64,000 bases of DNA from Anaerolineaceae bacterium (lineage in GTDB: Bacteria > Chloroflexota > Anaerolineae > Anaerolineales > Anaerolineaceae), in NCBI GenBank assembly GCA_016841365.1, contig JAENZI010000003.1, positions 143,423 through 207,422 of the forward strand. The letters are read 5' to 3'. Made by a program: the position numbers and the translations under genes. Of this stretch, positions 10,141 to 19,841 are shown piece after piece. Within the stretch, counting starts at the first letter, position 1; every line of letters begins with the position of its first letter. Below the pieces are notes generated by a model that saw only the letters and a program-made list of their open reading frames with translations, ran no database searches and had not been told where the DNA came from.

Positions 10141-10407
10141 TCACTGTATTAATGATAAACCATACTCACTAAATTCATAATTTCCTTTACTGATACGGGT
10201 AAAAACATTTCGATACTTTTTTAAGACCTTATTCCTTCTTGGGGGTGCATTACTGATCATCGATTGGAAGGTTCCAGTATAACCCCTTTCCCAAACATGA
10301 GATGAAAGTCCTAATTCTAATCTTATATCTTTCCGTGTGAAACTAGTTTTGCCTTTTTTTACATACAAATCACTTGCCGCTTGAAATATTTCCTGTACAT
10401 GTGTCAT
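10141..10407 (-). CDS. Small winged-helix protein (DUF7669-like) associated with restriction genes
   Basis: FTRKDIRLELGLSSHVWERGYTGTFQSMISNAPPRRNKVLKKYRNVFTRISKGNYEFSEYG; wHTH plus WERGYTGTFQSM motif. Confidence 0.55.
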   Translation of the reverse strand: MTHVQEIFQAASDLYVKKGKTSFTRKDIRLELGLSSHVWERGYTGTFQSMISNAPPRRNKVLKKYRNVFTRISKGNYEFSEYGLSLIQ

Positions 10408-10480
10408 ATGTTACTCCTCTTCGCATTTAAACGATAGTCACCACAAATTAATTCTATTCAAAAGTTGTATTATATATAAA

Positions 10481-11638
10481 TTAATTATAATTGATTTCAT
10501 TGAAGACCAAACTGTGGTTTTTTATCTGATACTCAATATACTTTATGGGATAACATTTGTTATTCTTCTTATTAAAATACTCAAAGTCTTCCAACATATC
10601 AGAGAAACTCTGGTTATTTTTGTTTTTAATTTTTTTCGCTATGATAACAGGTTGAATATCACTAACTCTGTTAGGAATGTAATACTGTTCTAACCAATCA
10701 ACATATCTTTGCAACTGGTTCGTTATCACTGAGTTTGCTTCACACGCTTTTAACTCAATCGCCTTAAGAATTCGCGAATTTGGCATCAGCAAAGAGACAG
10801 CAATGTCAATCCTCTGCATACCAAAACCACAAGAGACCTCATTACCTAACCATTCAATGATCTTGTCACCAATCAGACTATCATCCAAACTCGTATTAGT
10901 GTTTCTTCCAATATTGGATAGGATATATGCTTGCAAATGAGTCTCGAATGCCCTTAACTTTGTATACTTTCTTTCTAATCTAGGAAAAATGTTTATATTT
11001 TCTCTTTTACCTTTATATTTTTTTCCGCTTGCATTGATAATCTGTTGTGTATTCTTGTCAAAGCTAAAGCCATCATTATTCAACATCTGACGTTGATTCT
11101 TGTCACGGAGAAGTTTAAATAAACGCTCACTTTCGTATATGGTAATCATAGTATTCCCGCGATTACCTTTCAATTTCCTATAAATTAAACTCCACAACAT
11201 TTGATGTGGGGAATTAATATTTTTTATTTCATCAAGTGCTTCCCATTCTGTAACGCCAATTGGGTACACCTCATATGGTTCAATAATAGTTCTAAAAGTT
11301 AATGATTTCCCTAATTCTGCCTTTAAATATTGGTCAGGTTCATTGTTTTCAAAAAAAGAATATTCTTCAGTTGCTCGAAAAACACCAAAAAACATCCCTT
11401 CATAAATATGCATAGAACTATTTTGTTGAAGGTAAAAAATAATAAAATCACCTTTTCGTACTCTCTGTGAATCAGCGATCATAGATACTAAGCTGTTTTC
11501 TCTTTGATACGGAAGTGATGTGGTCGCCTTATTATTAAAATCGATGTAGTAATCTTTAGAACCAGTTCCTGAAAAGAGATATTCTAAGTGGATCATAAAT
11601 GTTTGCGTATCTACGATAAATACATGCGTCGTTGCCAT
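10481..11638 (-). CDS. Restriction endonuclease-like protein: N-terminal PUA/EVE-like region plus C-terminal NucS/DUF91-like PD-(D/E)XK nuclease
   Basis: C-terminal GFGMQRIDIAVSLLMPNSRILKAIELKACEANSVITNQLQRYVDWLEQYY matches the NucS-type D...ExK...QLxRYVxWL pattern; N-terminal GDFIIFYLQQ...YEGMFFGVF; start codon overlaps the upstream MTase stop (TAATG). Confidence 0.75.
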   Translation of the reverse strand: MATTHVFIVDTQTFMIHLEYLFSGTGSKDYYIDFNNKATTSLPYQRENSLVSMIADSQRVRKGDFIIFYLQQNSSMHIYEGMFFGVFRATEEYSFFENNEPDQYLKAELGKSLTFRTIIEPYEVYPIGVTEWEALDEIKNINSPHQMLWSLIYRKLKGNRGNTMITIYESERLFKLLRDKNQRQMLNNDGFSFDKNTQQIINASGKKYKGKRENINIFPRLERKYTKLRAFETHLQAYILSNIGRNTNTSLDDSLIGDKIIEWLGNEVSCGFGMQRIDIAVSLLMPNSRILKAIELKACEANSVITNQLQRYVDWLEQYYIPNRVSDIQPVIIAKKIKNKNNQSFSDMLEDFEYFNKKNNKCYPIKYIEYQIKNHSLVFNEINYN

Positions 11639-12720
11639 TATTTACCTAAATTATGTTCTTTCTTGAATAGAAAAATATATTCATGCTTAAAAATATAGAA
11701 ACCACCAACTAAAGCACGGTACCGCCATAATTCTTGTGCATTTTTCTTCCCTTTTGTTTCCTCAAAATTTTTAATTATTGTGGATTTTAAAGTAAATCCA
11801 TTTTTTAAAAATTCTTGCATTGTATAAAAACCAAGAGGTATCCATTCACCTTTTGAATATTTATCACCAATTACCAATGCGCAATATCGATCTTTATCCA
11901 AGATGTTGTTTACCTTCACTGCGAGAAGGCTCATCTTCTCAAGGAATGCTTCAATGTCTGTAGAATTAGATAAATCGCGAGGATCTTCGCTAAATTTTAT
12001 TATGTCCCAATATGGTGGATGCATGATCACAAATTGAACAGATTCAATACCAAATGTATTTAGTGTCTGCGGATAGTCCAATTCTATACTATCTGCTATT
12101 ACAATTTCAGCTTGCACATTCTTAGTAAATAAATTTGTCTCGTTTTGAACGTTATTTTTAGCTAATTGAGCTACCTCAGATTGAAGTTCGATTCCAATTC
12201 CATTTCTGCCGAGGCGTTTACATTCAATTAAAGTTGTTCCGCTCCCAAGAAACGTATCCAACACCCACTCATCACGCTTTGTATATCTTCTTATGAATTG
12301 ATTTGGTATTTGCGGTATAAAATTTCCCCAATAACCAGCATTATGAGCGCCCGAACTATCACGTCTATTAATGATCCAAAGACTATCAGTAATAATGTCT
12401 TGGTATTCTTTCCATCGATAAAGATTTATATCATTTATTTTGCTTGTTTTCACTTTTGTGAATGATTTGATCAATCTTGTTAGGTAATATTTAGTTCGTT
12501 CAATCGTATGTGTTTCTTGAATTTGTGATAATGCATCGATTAAAAAACCTCTCTGAATAACAATTGTTTTAGTTTCTTTATCATTATCAACACCCTCAAT
12601 TACTCTATAACTATCAATATCAGTTTGGATTCTTAATATCGAATCTTTAATTTCATTTAAATCATTACTATTGTATGCTCTTGACAAATCCTGTACGATT
12701 TTGCTTCTATTAATTTTCAT
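11638..12720 (-). CDS. DNA methyltransferase (amino-MTase, N6-A or N4-C, HPPY motif variant)
   Basis: DEWVLDTFLGSGTTLIECKRLGRNGIGIEL (motif I region) and VQFVIMHPPYWDIIKFS (motif IV). Confidence 0.88.
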   Translation of the reverse strand: MKINRSKIVQDLSRAYNSNDLNEIKDSILRIQTDIDSYRVIEGVDNDKETKTIVIQRGFLIDALSQIQETHTIERTKYYLTRLIKSFTKVKTSKINDINLYRWKEYQDIITDSLWIINRRDSSGAHNAGYWGNFIPQIPNQFIRRYTKRDEWVLDTFLGSGTTLIECKRLGRNGIGIELQSEVAQLAKNNVQNETNLFTKNVQAEIVIADSIELDYPQTLNTFGIESVQFVIMHPPYWDIIKFSEDPRDLSNSTDIEAFLEKMSLLAVKVNNILDKDRYCALVIGDKYSKGEWIPLGFYTMQEFLKNGFTLKSTIIKNFEETKGKKNAQELWRYRALVGGFYIFKHEYIFLFKKEHNLGK

Positions 12721-13028
12721 AGATAATTATTATTCCTAAGTTTGTAGTTTATTGTTCTAAAATTTTACCATGCCATAAAATATTAGCATGCTGTTGGTTT
12801 CAAAGTTTGAGTTATCAAGTTTGGGGCTAACTTGAAGTGATAAAGTAGGACACACCTAATTAATTTGTTACATCTGGTTAAGTCCACAAATGGTCTTCTT
12901 GAAAAATTAATATTTTTTTTATCAATTTATCATTTCAAAAGTTAAAGAGGAAAATGAATACAGATATTTTTATATCACCATTCTCGTTACAATCACTGCT
13001 TATTAACACTGTCCGACCTATAATAAAA

Positions 13029-13070
13029 AAGGATAAGCTCCGGCTTCCCTCTCACCCGGACTTATCCTTC
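13029..13070 (-). terminator. Terminator hairpin downstream of acpP
   Basis: AAGGATAAG(C)TCCGG ... CCGGACTTATCCTT near-perfect inverted repeat flanked by A/T runs. Confidence 0.75.
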
Positions 13071-13096
13071 CTTAGAATTCCCTAAAATCACGACTC

Positions 13097-13330
13097 TTAC
13101 AACTTGTTGTCAATATATTCGACCGCGTCGTTAACCGTCTGTATATCGCGTGCTTCGTCGTCTGAAATTGCGATATCAAATTTTTCGCAAAATCCATCGA
13201 TCAAGAAGAACTGATCCATCGAATCGGCTTTGAGATCTTCAATGAAGCGGGTTTCAAGGGTAATATTATCATCATCGACCTTCAATACATCCACAATGAC
13301 TTCTTTTACCTTTTCAAATGTGTCGGACAT
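13097..13330 (-). CDS. acpP: Acyl carrier protein
   Basis: EVIVDVLKVDDDNITLETRFIEDLKADSMDQFFLIDGFCEKFDIAISDDEA with the phosphopantetheine DSM site. Confidence 0.93.
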   Translation of the reverse strand: MSDTFEKVKEVIVDVLKVDDDNITLETRFIEDLKADSMDQFFLIDGFCEKFDIAISDDEARDIQTVNDAVEYIDNKL

Positions 13331-13424
13331 TATGCCTCCTGTCTGTGATATGATTATTAAAATTCTAACGCGCCTTTGGAAACTGTCAAGGCAATCCGCC
13401 AGTTTCCCTAAAATTTAACCCGAT

Positions 13425-14459
13425 ATGATGGAAAAAGATACGCCAATCGCCAACCGAAAAGACGAGCATATCCAGATCAACCTCGAAAAAGATGTTGATT
13501 CATCTCTGACAACGGGGCTTGAGGAATACCGCCTTATCCACCAGGCACTCCCCGAATTATCGCTTGAGGAGATTGACCTCAGCCAGACTTTATTCGGGAA
13601 ACATCAGCGGGTGCCGGTACTGGTGTCGTCAATGACAGGCGGCACAGAAGAAGCCAAGCGGATCAACCGCAACTTAGCCACGGCTGCGCAAGCTGTAGGT
13701 TTGGCGATGGGTGTGGGTTCTCAGCGTGCTGCCATCAAAGAACCTTCCCTTGCAGCCACATTCCAGGTACGCCAATATGCGCCCGACATCCTGCTGTTTG
13801 CCAATCTCGGTGCTGTTCAATTAAACTACGGCTTTGGGATTGATGAATGCCAGCGAGCTGTTGAAATAATCGGTGCGGACGCCCTGGTCATGCACCTCAA
13901 CCCCCTGCAAGAAGCTCTGCAGCCTGAAGGGGATGTCAATTTTGCTGGGTTAACCTCAAAAATCGCTGAAATCAAACGCCATCTATCCGTGCCATTGATC
14001 GTCAAAGAGGTCGGTTGGGGATTTTCTCAAGATGCCGTACGGATGCTCTACGAAGCAGGTGTTGACGCACTGGATGTCGCCGGCGCTGGCGGGACCTCCT
14101 GGTCAGAAGTTGAGAAGCATCGCATCACAGACCCCTATCAGGAGCAAACCGCAGGCGTTTTCAAAGATTGGGGCATTCCAACCACCCAGTCGCTGCTTAA
14201 CGCCCGCGCGGTGGATGAGAATTGGCTAATTTTCGCCTCAGGCGGCTTGCGCACCGGGATTGACATCGCCAAGTGCCTGGCATTAGGTGCACAATTAGGC
14301 GGGATGGCAAGCTTGTTCCTGAAAGCCGCTGCGCAATCTGCAGAAACAGCCGCCGATACCATGCGCATGATTGTCAACCAGGTCCGGATTGCCATGTTTG
14401 CGTGCGGTGCCCGTAATTTATCAGAACTAAACCTCCAAAAACTGATAAAAATCAAATAG
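13425..14459 (+). CDS. fni: Type 2 isopentenyl-diphosphate delta-isomerase (FMN-dependent)
   Basis: [101 protein letters not shown]. Confidence 0.95.
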   Translation: MMEKDTPIANRKDEHIQINLEKDVDSSLTTGLEEYRLIHQALPELSLEEIDLSQTLFGKHQRVPVLVSSMTGGTEEAKRINRNLATAAQAVGLAMGVGSQRAAIKEPSLAATFQVRQYAPDILLFANLGAVQLNYGFGIDECQRAVEIIGADALVMHLNPLQEALQPEGDVNFAGLTSKIAEIKRHLSVPLIVKEVGWGFSQDAVRMLYEAGVDALDVAGAGGTSWSEVEKHRITDPYQEQTAGVFKDWGIPTTQSLLNARAVDENWLIFASGGLRTGIDIAKCLALGAQLGGMASLFLKAAAQSAETAADTMRMIVNQVRIAMFACGARNLSELNLQKLIKIK

Positions 14460-14471
14460 CAGGATGTCAGA

Positions 14472-15485
14472 ATGAACCTCAAATCACTGCAACAACAGCT
14501 CTTGCCTAAAATTGAGACCCATCTGCAAACCTTCCTTGACAACCAACCCTTTGAGCTCACCCCGGGGTTGAAGGAGATGCTCTCCTATCACATGGGTTGG
14601 GAAAATGGCGGCAGACCGGGCAAGCGCATCCGACCGTTGCTGACCTTGCTATGTAACCAGGCTTTCGGCGGTGCGCTTTCTGATGCCTTCCCAGCAGCGG
14701 TCAGCTTAGAATATCTGCACAATTTCACCCTGATCCACGATGATATCGAGGACCGTTCGCCCCAACGTCACGGACAGGACACCGTCTGGTACCGCTGGGG
14801 CATCCCACAAGCCATCAACGCAGGTGATGCCATGTTCAGCATTGCCCAACTGGCGATGCTCGGGCTGAGAGAAACCTGCCCGAATGATGTTGCATTGCAT
14901 GCTGCACACCGCCTGAACGAAGTCTGCCTGCATCTCACCCAGGGGCAATATCTCGATATCTCATTCGAATACGAAGATTCCGTCCCGTTAGAGACTTACC
15001 TGATGATGATCGAAGGTAAAACAGGGGCGCTGGTTGCCTTAGCTGCTGAACTGGGTGGATTAACCGCTGGAAAACACGCATCAATCATCCGCACCTTGTC
15101 TGAATTCGGCAGAAACCTCGGGATTGCCTTCCAGATTCAGGATGACTTTTTAGGGATATGGGGCGACCCAAAAATCACCGGCAAATCAACCGCCAGTGAC
15201 ATCACAACCAAAAAGAAAACCCTGCCGATCCTTTACGGCCTGCAAAACAGCACAGAATTTGCTTCCTCATGGCAAGTTGTTTCTCCCACATCAAAGCAGG
15301 TTCAGCATATGGCTGACTTGTTAGAGACATGTGGTGCTAAGGATTATGTCAAGCAACATGCAGAGCACACCACAGATCAGGCTTTTGCGGCATTAGAAAC
15401 CCTGTTCCCCAACCATGGTGAGGGAAACAACTACGCACAGGCGTTGTTCGAAATGTGTGAGGTATTACTCGCCCGAAAAATGTAA
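14472..15485 (+). CDS. Polyprenyl (farnesyl/geranylgeranyl) diphosphate synthase
   Basis: GGRPGKRIRPLL, LIHDDIEDRSPQRHG (FARM), FQIQDDFLGIWGD (SARM), GKSTASDI. Confidence 0.93.
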   Translation: MNLKSLQQQLLPKIETHLQTFLDNQPFELTPGLKEMLSYHMGWENGGRPGKRIRPLLTLLCNQAFGGALSDAFPAAVSLEYLHNFTLIHDDIEDRSPQRHGQDTVWYRWGIPQAINAGDAMFSIAQLAMLGLRETCPNDVALHAAHRLNEVCLHLTQGQYLDISFEYEDSVPLETYLMMIEGKTGALVALAAELGGLTAGKHASIIRTLSEFGRNLGIAFQIQDDFLGIWGDPKITGKSTASDITTKKKTLPILYGLQNSTEFASSWQVVSPTSKQVQHMADLLETCGAKDYVKQHAEHTTDQAFAALETLFPNHGEGNNYAQALFEMCEVLLARKM

Positions 15486-15512
15486 TCCCCCCCTAAATTT
15501 TGGCTATTCCCA

Positions 15513-16844
15513 TTAAGCCGCCAGCCGCTGACGTTGTTCTCGGCTGCGCACCATCAACCACACGCCCTGAGCCAGGTGCGCTGCCGTAAAGGCAGTCACC
15601 GCGACATAAACGCCAAGGTAAGCATCTGTAAAAATCCCAAATGCCAGGATCAACCCCAACACAAACAAAAATATTGCCACTGCTTCTGCAACAGCTCGTG
15701 TCTTCCCAAAATAGACGATGATCCCTTGATAAAAATTGATGAATAGGCTGATAATCGTCAATGGCACGCCTATCGCCAACACATTCATCGCTAAAGGCAC
15801 CAGGTTTGCCGGCAGATTTGCAAAGCGGGTGAACCACCACTCAGAAAATGGCGTCAAAACGATCAGCAATGCGAAACCGAGTGTGATAGCAGAGGCCAGC
15901 CAAACGAATTTTCGTAATGCCTGGAACGAACGTCTTTCTTCAAGCAGCGCCACGACGGCCTCATTGAAGGCAACACCAGGACTTCTAAACACAAACAACA
16001 ACCCCGTTACTACTGACCATGTTGCCAGCGAATCAATCGGATTGGGCATGCGGGATACCGCACCGCTGATCAATGGCTGCCATAACAGCCACAACCAGGA
16101 TGTCAGCGCTAGGGGAATATAAAACACCATGAACTTTCGCGTCGAAAATGTGTCTGCGACTGGCGGTGCTGCTTTGATTTCCGGGAGGATTTTTCGGGCT
16201 CTCAGCCCTGCATAAATGGCTTCAAAGCTGACCCCCAATCCCTGCGCCAATCCAGCAAGGCTTGCCCCAGGAATAGTTTTTAGAGTAAACCCAACAGCCA
16301 AAACAACGCTGACGGTCACCAGGCGGACGATTGTGATCTCCCCGACAATTTTCGAGTGCCCAAAACGGATCATCGTTCCCTGTTGGAACCGCCGGTACGC
16401 GATGGCGATCGTCCATGGTGATAAGAACAGCAGCCCCCGCCTTGCTGGCTCAATGACTTCTTGAGGTGCCTGGAGCAACACCGTAACGATAAAATCATAT
16501 ATTGGGGTAACCGCCACAAGAACGTGGACAAGGGATAAAATGACCCCCATCCATAATGTGATCTTTTTCAGTTTCTGATAAGAATACCAATCCCGGCTAA
16601 GGGCAGTTGAGGCTGCCAGCAGCATCAGCACCGGTGCTTCAATCGTCAGTGCGATAGGAAAGGTAACTCCGCCATAGGCTGCCAGGTTGATCTTCGGATC
16701 AGCGAGCCGAGCAGAGATGGCATTGATCGTCGGCAGTTCCATGCTCATCAGCATCCAACTGGCAACTAGCGGCAGCCACGTCTTTAGTATTTTCTTAGTG
16801 GTTAACTTGTCTGCGTCCGAATCCAGACCCTGGGTGTGATTCAA
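15513..16844 (-). CDS. MOP-superfamily membrane protein, progressive-ankylosis (ANKH)-like
   Basis: About 12 hydrophobic segments; WLPLVASWMLMSMELPTINAISARL...LFLSPWTIAIAYRRFQQGTMIRFGHSKIVG. Confidence 0.65.
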   Translation of the reverse strand: MNHTQGLDSDADKLTTKKILKTWLPLVASWMLMSMELPTINAISARLADPKINLAAYGGVTFPIALTIEAPVLMLLAASTALSRDWYSYQKLKKITLWMGVILSLVHVLVAVTPIYDFIVTVLLQAPQEVIEPARRGLLFLSPWTIAIAYRRFQQGTMIRFGHSKIVGEITIVRLVTVSVVLAVGFTLKTIPGASLAGLAQGLGVSFEAIYAGLRARKILPEIKAAPPVADTFSTRKFMVFYIPLALTSWLWLLWQPLISGAVSRMPNPIDSLATWSVVTGLLFVFRSPGVAFNEAVVALLEERRSFQALRKFVWLASAITLGFALLIVLTPFSEWWFTRFANLPANLVPLAMNVLAIGVPLTIISLFINFYQGIIVYFGKTRAVAEAVAIFLFVLGLILAFGIFTDAYLGVYVAVTAFTAAHLAQGVWLMVRSREQRQRLAA

Positions 16845-16865
16845 TGATGCGTTCCTCGGGTCAAT

Positions 16866-18053
16866 TCATTTAGAGTTTGGGTGGGACTCAAGTATCCGGA
16901 TGGCACCTTCTGCGAGGATCGCAACAGCAGGCGCTAAGGAAGCTTCATCAATATCAAACTTGGGGTGATGGTGTCCGTAATCCAATCCTCTTTCCTTATT
17001 GGCTGAACCGACCATCAAAAAGCATCCGGGCACATCCTGCATCATGAACGAAAAATCTTCTGAGCCCATGGTCTGAATGGCCGCATCAATCTTTGCGTCT
17101 GCAACAAGTTCCTTTACAACATCTGTCATCAATGACACAAGTTCTGGATCATTGATAACCGGGTAGGTCATGCGGGTCAACGAAATTTCAGATTGGCAAC
17201 CCATCGCTGTGGCAACATTTTCCACAATCTCATAAAACCGGGTCTGCACCTTTTCAAACACTTCTGGCTTGAAGGTGCGGATTGTGCCTGTCAATACTGC
17301 TTCTTGTGGAATGATGTTGAACGCCGAGCCTGCATTCACCGTGCACACTGAGACTACCGCACTTTCCAGTGGGTTGATATTGCGCGATGTGATCGTCTGC
17401 AGAGAGCTGATAATTTGGGTCGCTGCCATAATCGGGTCAATACCCTGATGCGGTGATGCGCCATGCGCACCTTTGCCAGTCAATTTTATAGAAAATATGT
17501 GCCCGCCTGCCATGGAAGGCCCGGGGTTGAGACCAAACCAGCCAACCGGTTTATCATTCCACACATGCATCCCCATCGAATAATCTACTTTTGGATTATC
17601 CAACACGCCAGCCTCAACCATGCGTTCTGCCCCACCACCCCCCTCTTCTGCGGGTTGGAACACAAACTTGATCGTCCCGGCTAAATCTTCTTTGTGCGCT
17701 GCTAACAGTTTGGCCACGCTCAAACCAACTGCCACATGGCTATCATGCCCGCAGGCGTGCATCTTGCCTGGTGTTTCTGAAGCATATGGCGCTCCTGTCT
17801 CCTCCAAAATCGGCAAAGCGTCCATGTCAAAGCGCAGCAGCAATACAGGTGCATCAGATTTACCTCTTATAATGCCAATCACACCGGTCTCTGCAATCCC
17901 TGTTTTCACTTCCATACCAAGCGCAGTCAACTGCTGCGCAACAATTCCGGCTGTCCGAACCTCCTCAAAACCCAGCTCGGGGTGACGGTGAAAATCCCTG
18001 CGCAGTCGGATGATCTCATCCTGCATGATCATAGCTTCATCAAATAATTTCAT
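16866..18053 (-). CDS. M20 family amidohydrolase/metallopeptidase
   Basis: RRDFHRHPELGFEE, MHACGHDSHVAVGL, FQPAEEGGGGAERM, MGSEDFSFM. Confidence 0.93.
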   Translation of the reverse strand: MKLFDEAMIMQDEIIRLRRDFHRHPELGFEEVRTAGIVAQQLTALGMEVKTGIAETGVIGIIRGKSDAPVLLLRFDMDALPILEETGAPYASETPGKMHACGHDSHVAVGLSVAKLLAAHKEDLAGTIKFVFQPAEEGGGGAERMVEAGVLDNPKVDYSMGMHVWNDKPVGWFGLNPGPSMAGGHIFSIKLTGKGAHGASPHQGIDPIMAATQIISSLQTITSRNINPLESAVVSVCTVNAGSAFNIIPQEAVLTGTIRTFKPEVFEKVQTRFYEIVENVATAMGCQSEISLTRMTYPVINDPELVSLMTDVVKELVADAKIDAAIQTMGSEDFSFMMQDVPGCFLMVGSANKERGLDYGHHHPKFDIDEASLAPAVAILAEGAIRILESHPNSK

Positions 18054-18778
18054 GCTGTTTTTCTCCTGAATTTTATTCGTCGGAATTGTTCGATATAACT
18101 GAATGGTTCGCCTGGTTCTTGCTGCACGCGCTCAAGCATCCTTTTTTCAAAAGCCTCAGGCTCTCCAATTTGCGATTGGTGCATTTTTAGTGCGTTCAGA
18201 CGGTCTGTCCAATGGTCGGTGACATCCAGTTTGATATCAGGCTCATGCGTCAGGCTCATCCAAACTTCTTCCACTTCATGCGGCATAAAGCCTTCTTCTA
18301 ATAGCTCTGGGAAGAAAAAATGGTTGCCGGCAGCAGGGAAAACAGCTTCGATCATCGCCTGGCCGGCATTTCGATGATCCGGGTGGTTGATATATTGTGG
18401 GCTGGGGAAGTAATTTGTGGGGTCACAGGTTACCAAAATATTTGGCCGATATCTGCGGATCTCCCTGACAATCTGCTTGCGGATTTCTAAGTCAGGGATC
18501 AGATACCCATCCTCAACATCTAAGAAATCGACCGAAGTAACACCCAATACGCTGGCAGCCTTATTCTGCTCATCAATCCGAATTTGCATGACATCTTTGG
18601 GGGTTAGCGACTCATCTGCTGCCCCTTTATCACCCTTGGTGAGCAGCAGATACCGTACCAAATGCCCTGCCTTGATCCACCGGGCAATGGTGGCACCCAA
18701 GAAAAAATCCGGATCATCGGGGTGAGCCAGAATGATCAGGATTTCTTTACGCTGCTCCCATCCCTCGCTAAATTCCAT
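18050..18778 (-). CDS. PIG-L family deacetylase
   Basis: ILAHPDDPDFFLGATIARW, GDKGAADE, INHPDHRNAGQAMIEAVFP. Confidence 0.9.
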   Translation of the reverse strand: MEFSEGWEQRKEILIILAHPDDPDFFLGATIARWIKAGHLVRYLLLTKGDKGAADESLTPKDVMQIRIDEQNKAASVLGVTSVDFLDVEDGYLIPDLEIRKQIVREIRRYRPNILVTCDPTNYFPSPQYINHPDHRNAGQAMIEAVFPAAGNHFFFPELLEEGFMPHEVEEVWMSLTHEPDIKLDVTDHWTDRLNALKMHQSQIGEPEAFEKRMLERVQQEPGEPFSYIEQFRRIKFRRKTA

Positions 18779-18810
18779 GGTGTAATATTCCTTAGTGTTG
18801 GCTGTGATGA

Positions 18811-19815
18811 TTAATTCTTATTGGAACGGCGAGATTGACGCCCGCGTCCTCGTTTTGAAGAACCGCTGCGTCTTTTATCGATTGGCTTTGTGCGTTGTTC
18901 GCCATCCATTTTTTGATCCTCTGCACGGCTGACGACCGAATCGTGGTCTTCAGGTTCTTCAGGCAGCGGTTCAACTTCTTCACCTCGGGCAATTTTCTCT
19001 GCCCGGTCAAGTTCTTCTTTCGAAAATTGGCGCGGTCCGATCTCAGGCAAATCCACGATAACAGCCTGCCGCAGCGGCAAGATCTGAACAACCCTGCCTT
19101 CGCCCATCGGGGTGATCACTTTTCGCTTGCGCTTTGGCAGCGTCTTGATCGCTTCCACATATTGATCATATTCATACATCAAACAGCACCGCAACCTGCC
19201 GCACATGCCAGTGATCTCTGAGGGCGTCAGTGAAATATCCTGTGTTTTTGCCATCCGGATGGAAATGGAAGAAAACTCGGTCAGAAACTTTGAGCAGCAC
19301 CGGGTTTCAAGCCCACAGGCACCCATACCGCCGATCAATTTAGCCGCATCCCTTGGGCCAATCTGACGCAAATCCACATTTACGTCTTTTTCCATCTTCT
19401 GAATGTCTTGATGCAGACGTTTGATATTAAAATTGACCGACGACTCACTGTTGAGCAGGATGAATAGGCGGTCACCGTCCAAAGAATACTCGATCGAGAC
19501 CACTTTAACGGCACTCATGTTGTTTTGGTTTAGAAGCTCAATAATCCGCTCTCTGACCTCTTCTTCTTTGATTGCCAAAGCCTGACGCTGCAGCAGGTCT
19601 TTTGGGCTTGCCGGACGCTCAACAGGCTTAAAGGATTGTAGATCGACATCCTCTGTATCAATATTGACCTGTGAGATCGTCGCAAGCTGCAATCCCCGGC
19701 TTGTGCGAACCACAACAGGATCGCCCGGTTTAAGATCTGGATATCTCGAAGCGTCGAAATAGTAAATTTTTCCTACATCTTCAAATTGAATACCAATAAT
19801 ATTGCTGTGAGTCAT
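18811..19815 (-). CDS. PSP1 domain (YaaT/RicT-like) protein
   Basis: QFEDVGKIYYFDAS...GDPVVVRTSRGLQLATI...RQIGPRDAAKLIGGMGACGLETRCCSKFL...LTPSEITGMCGRLRCCLMYE. Confidence 0.93.
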   Translation of the reverse strand: MTHSNIIGIQFEDVGKIYYFDASRYPDLKPGDPVVVRTSRGLQLATISQVNIDTEDVDLQSFKPVERPASPKDLLQRQALAIKEEEVRERIIELLNQNNMSAVKVVSIEYSLDGDRLFILLNSESSVNFNIKRLHQDIQKMEKDVNVDLRQIGPRDAAKLIGGMGACGLETRCCSKFLTEFSSISIRMAKTQDISLTPSEITGMCGRLRCCLMYEYDQYVEAIKTLPKRKRKVITPMGEGRVVQILPLRQAVIVDLPEIGPRQFSKEELDRAEKIARGEEVEPLPEEPEDHDSVVSRAEDQKMDGEQRTKPIDKRRSGSSKRGRGRQSRRSNKN

Positions 19816-19841
19816 AAATTAATTATAACCTATCCGAAAGG

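Noticed and set aside
15493-15840. 115-aa minus-strand ORF overlapping the MOP-family transporter
   Set aside because: Same strand, different frame, inside a long well-supported membrane protein gene; no motifs.
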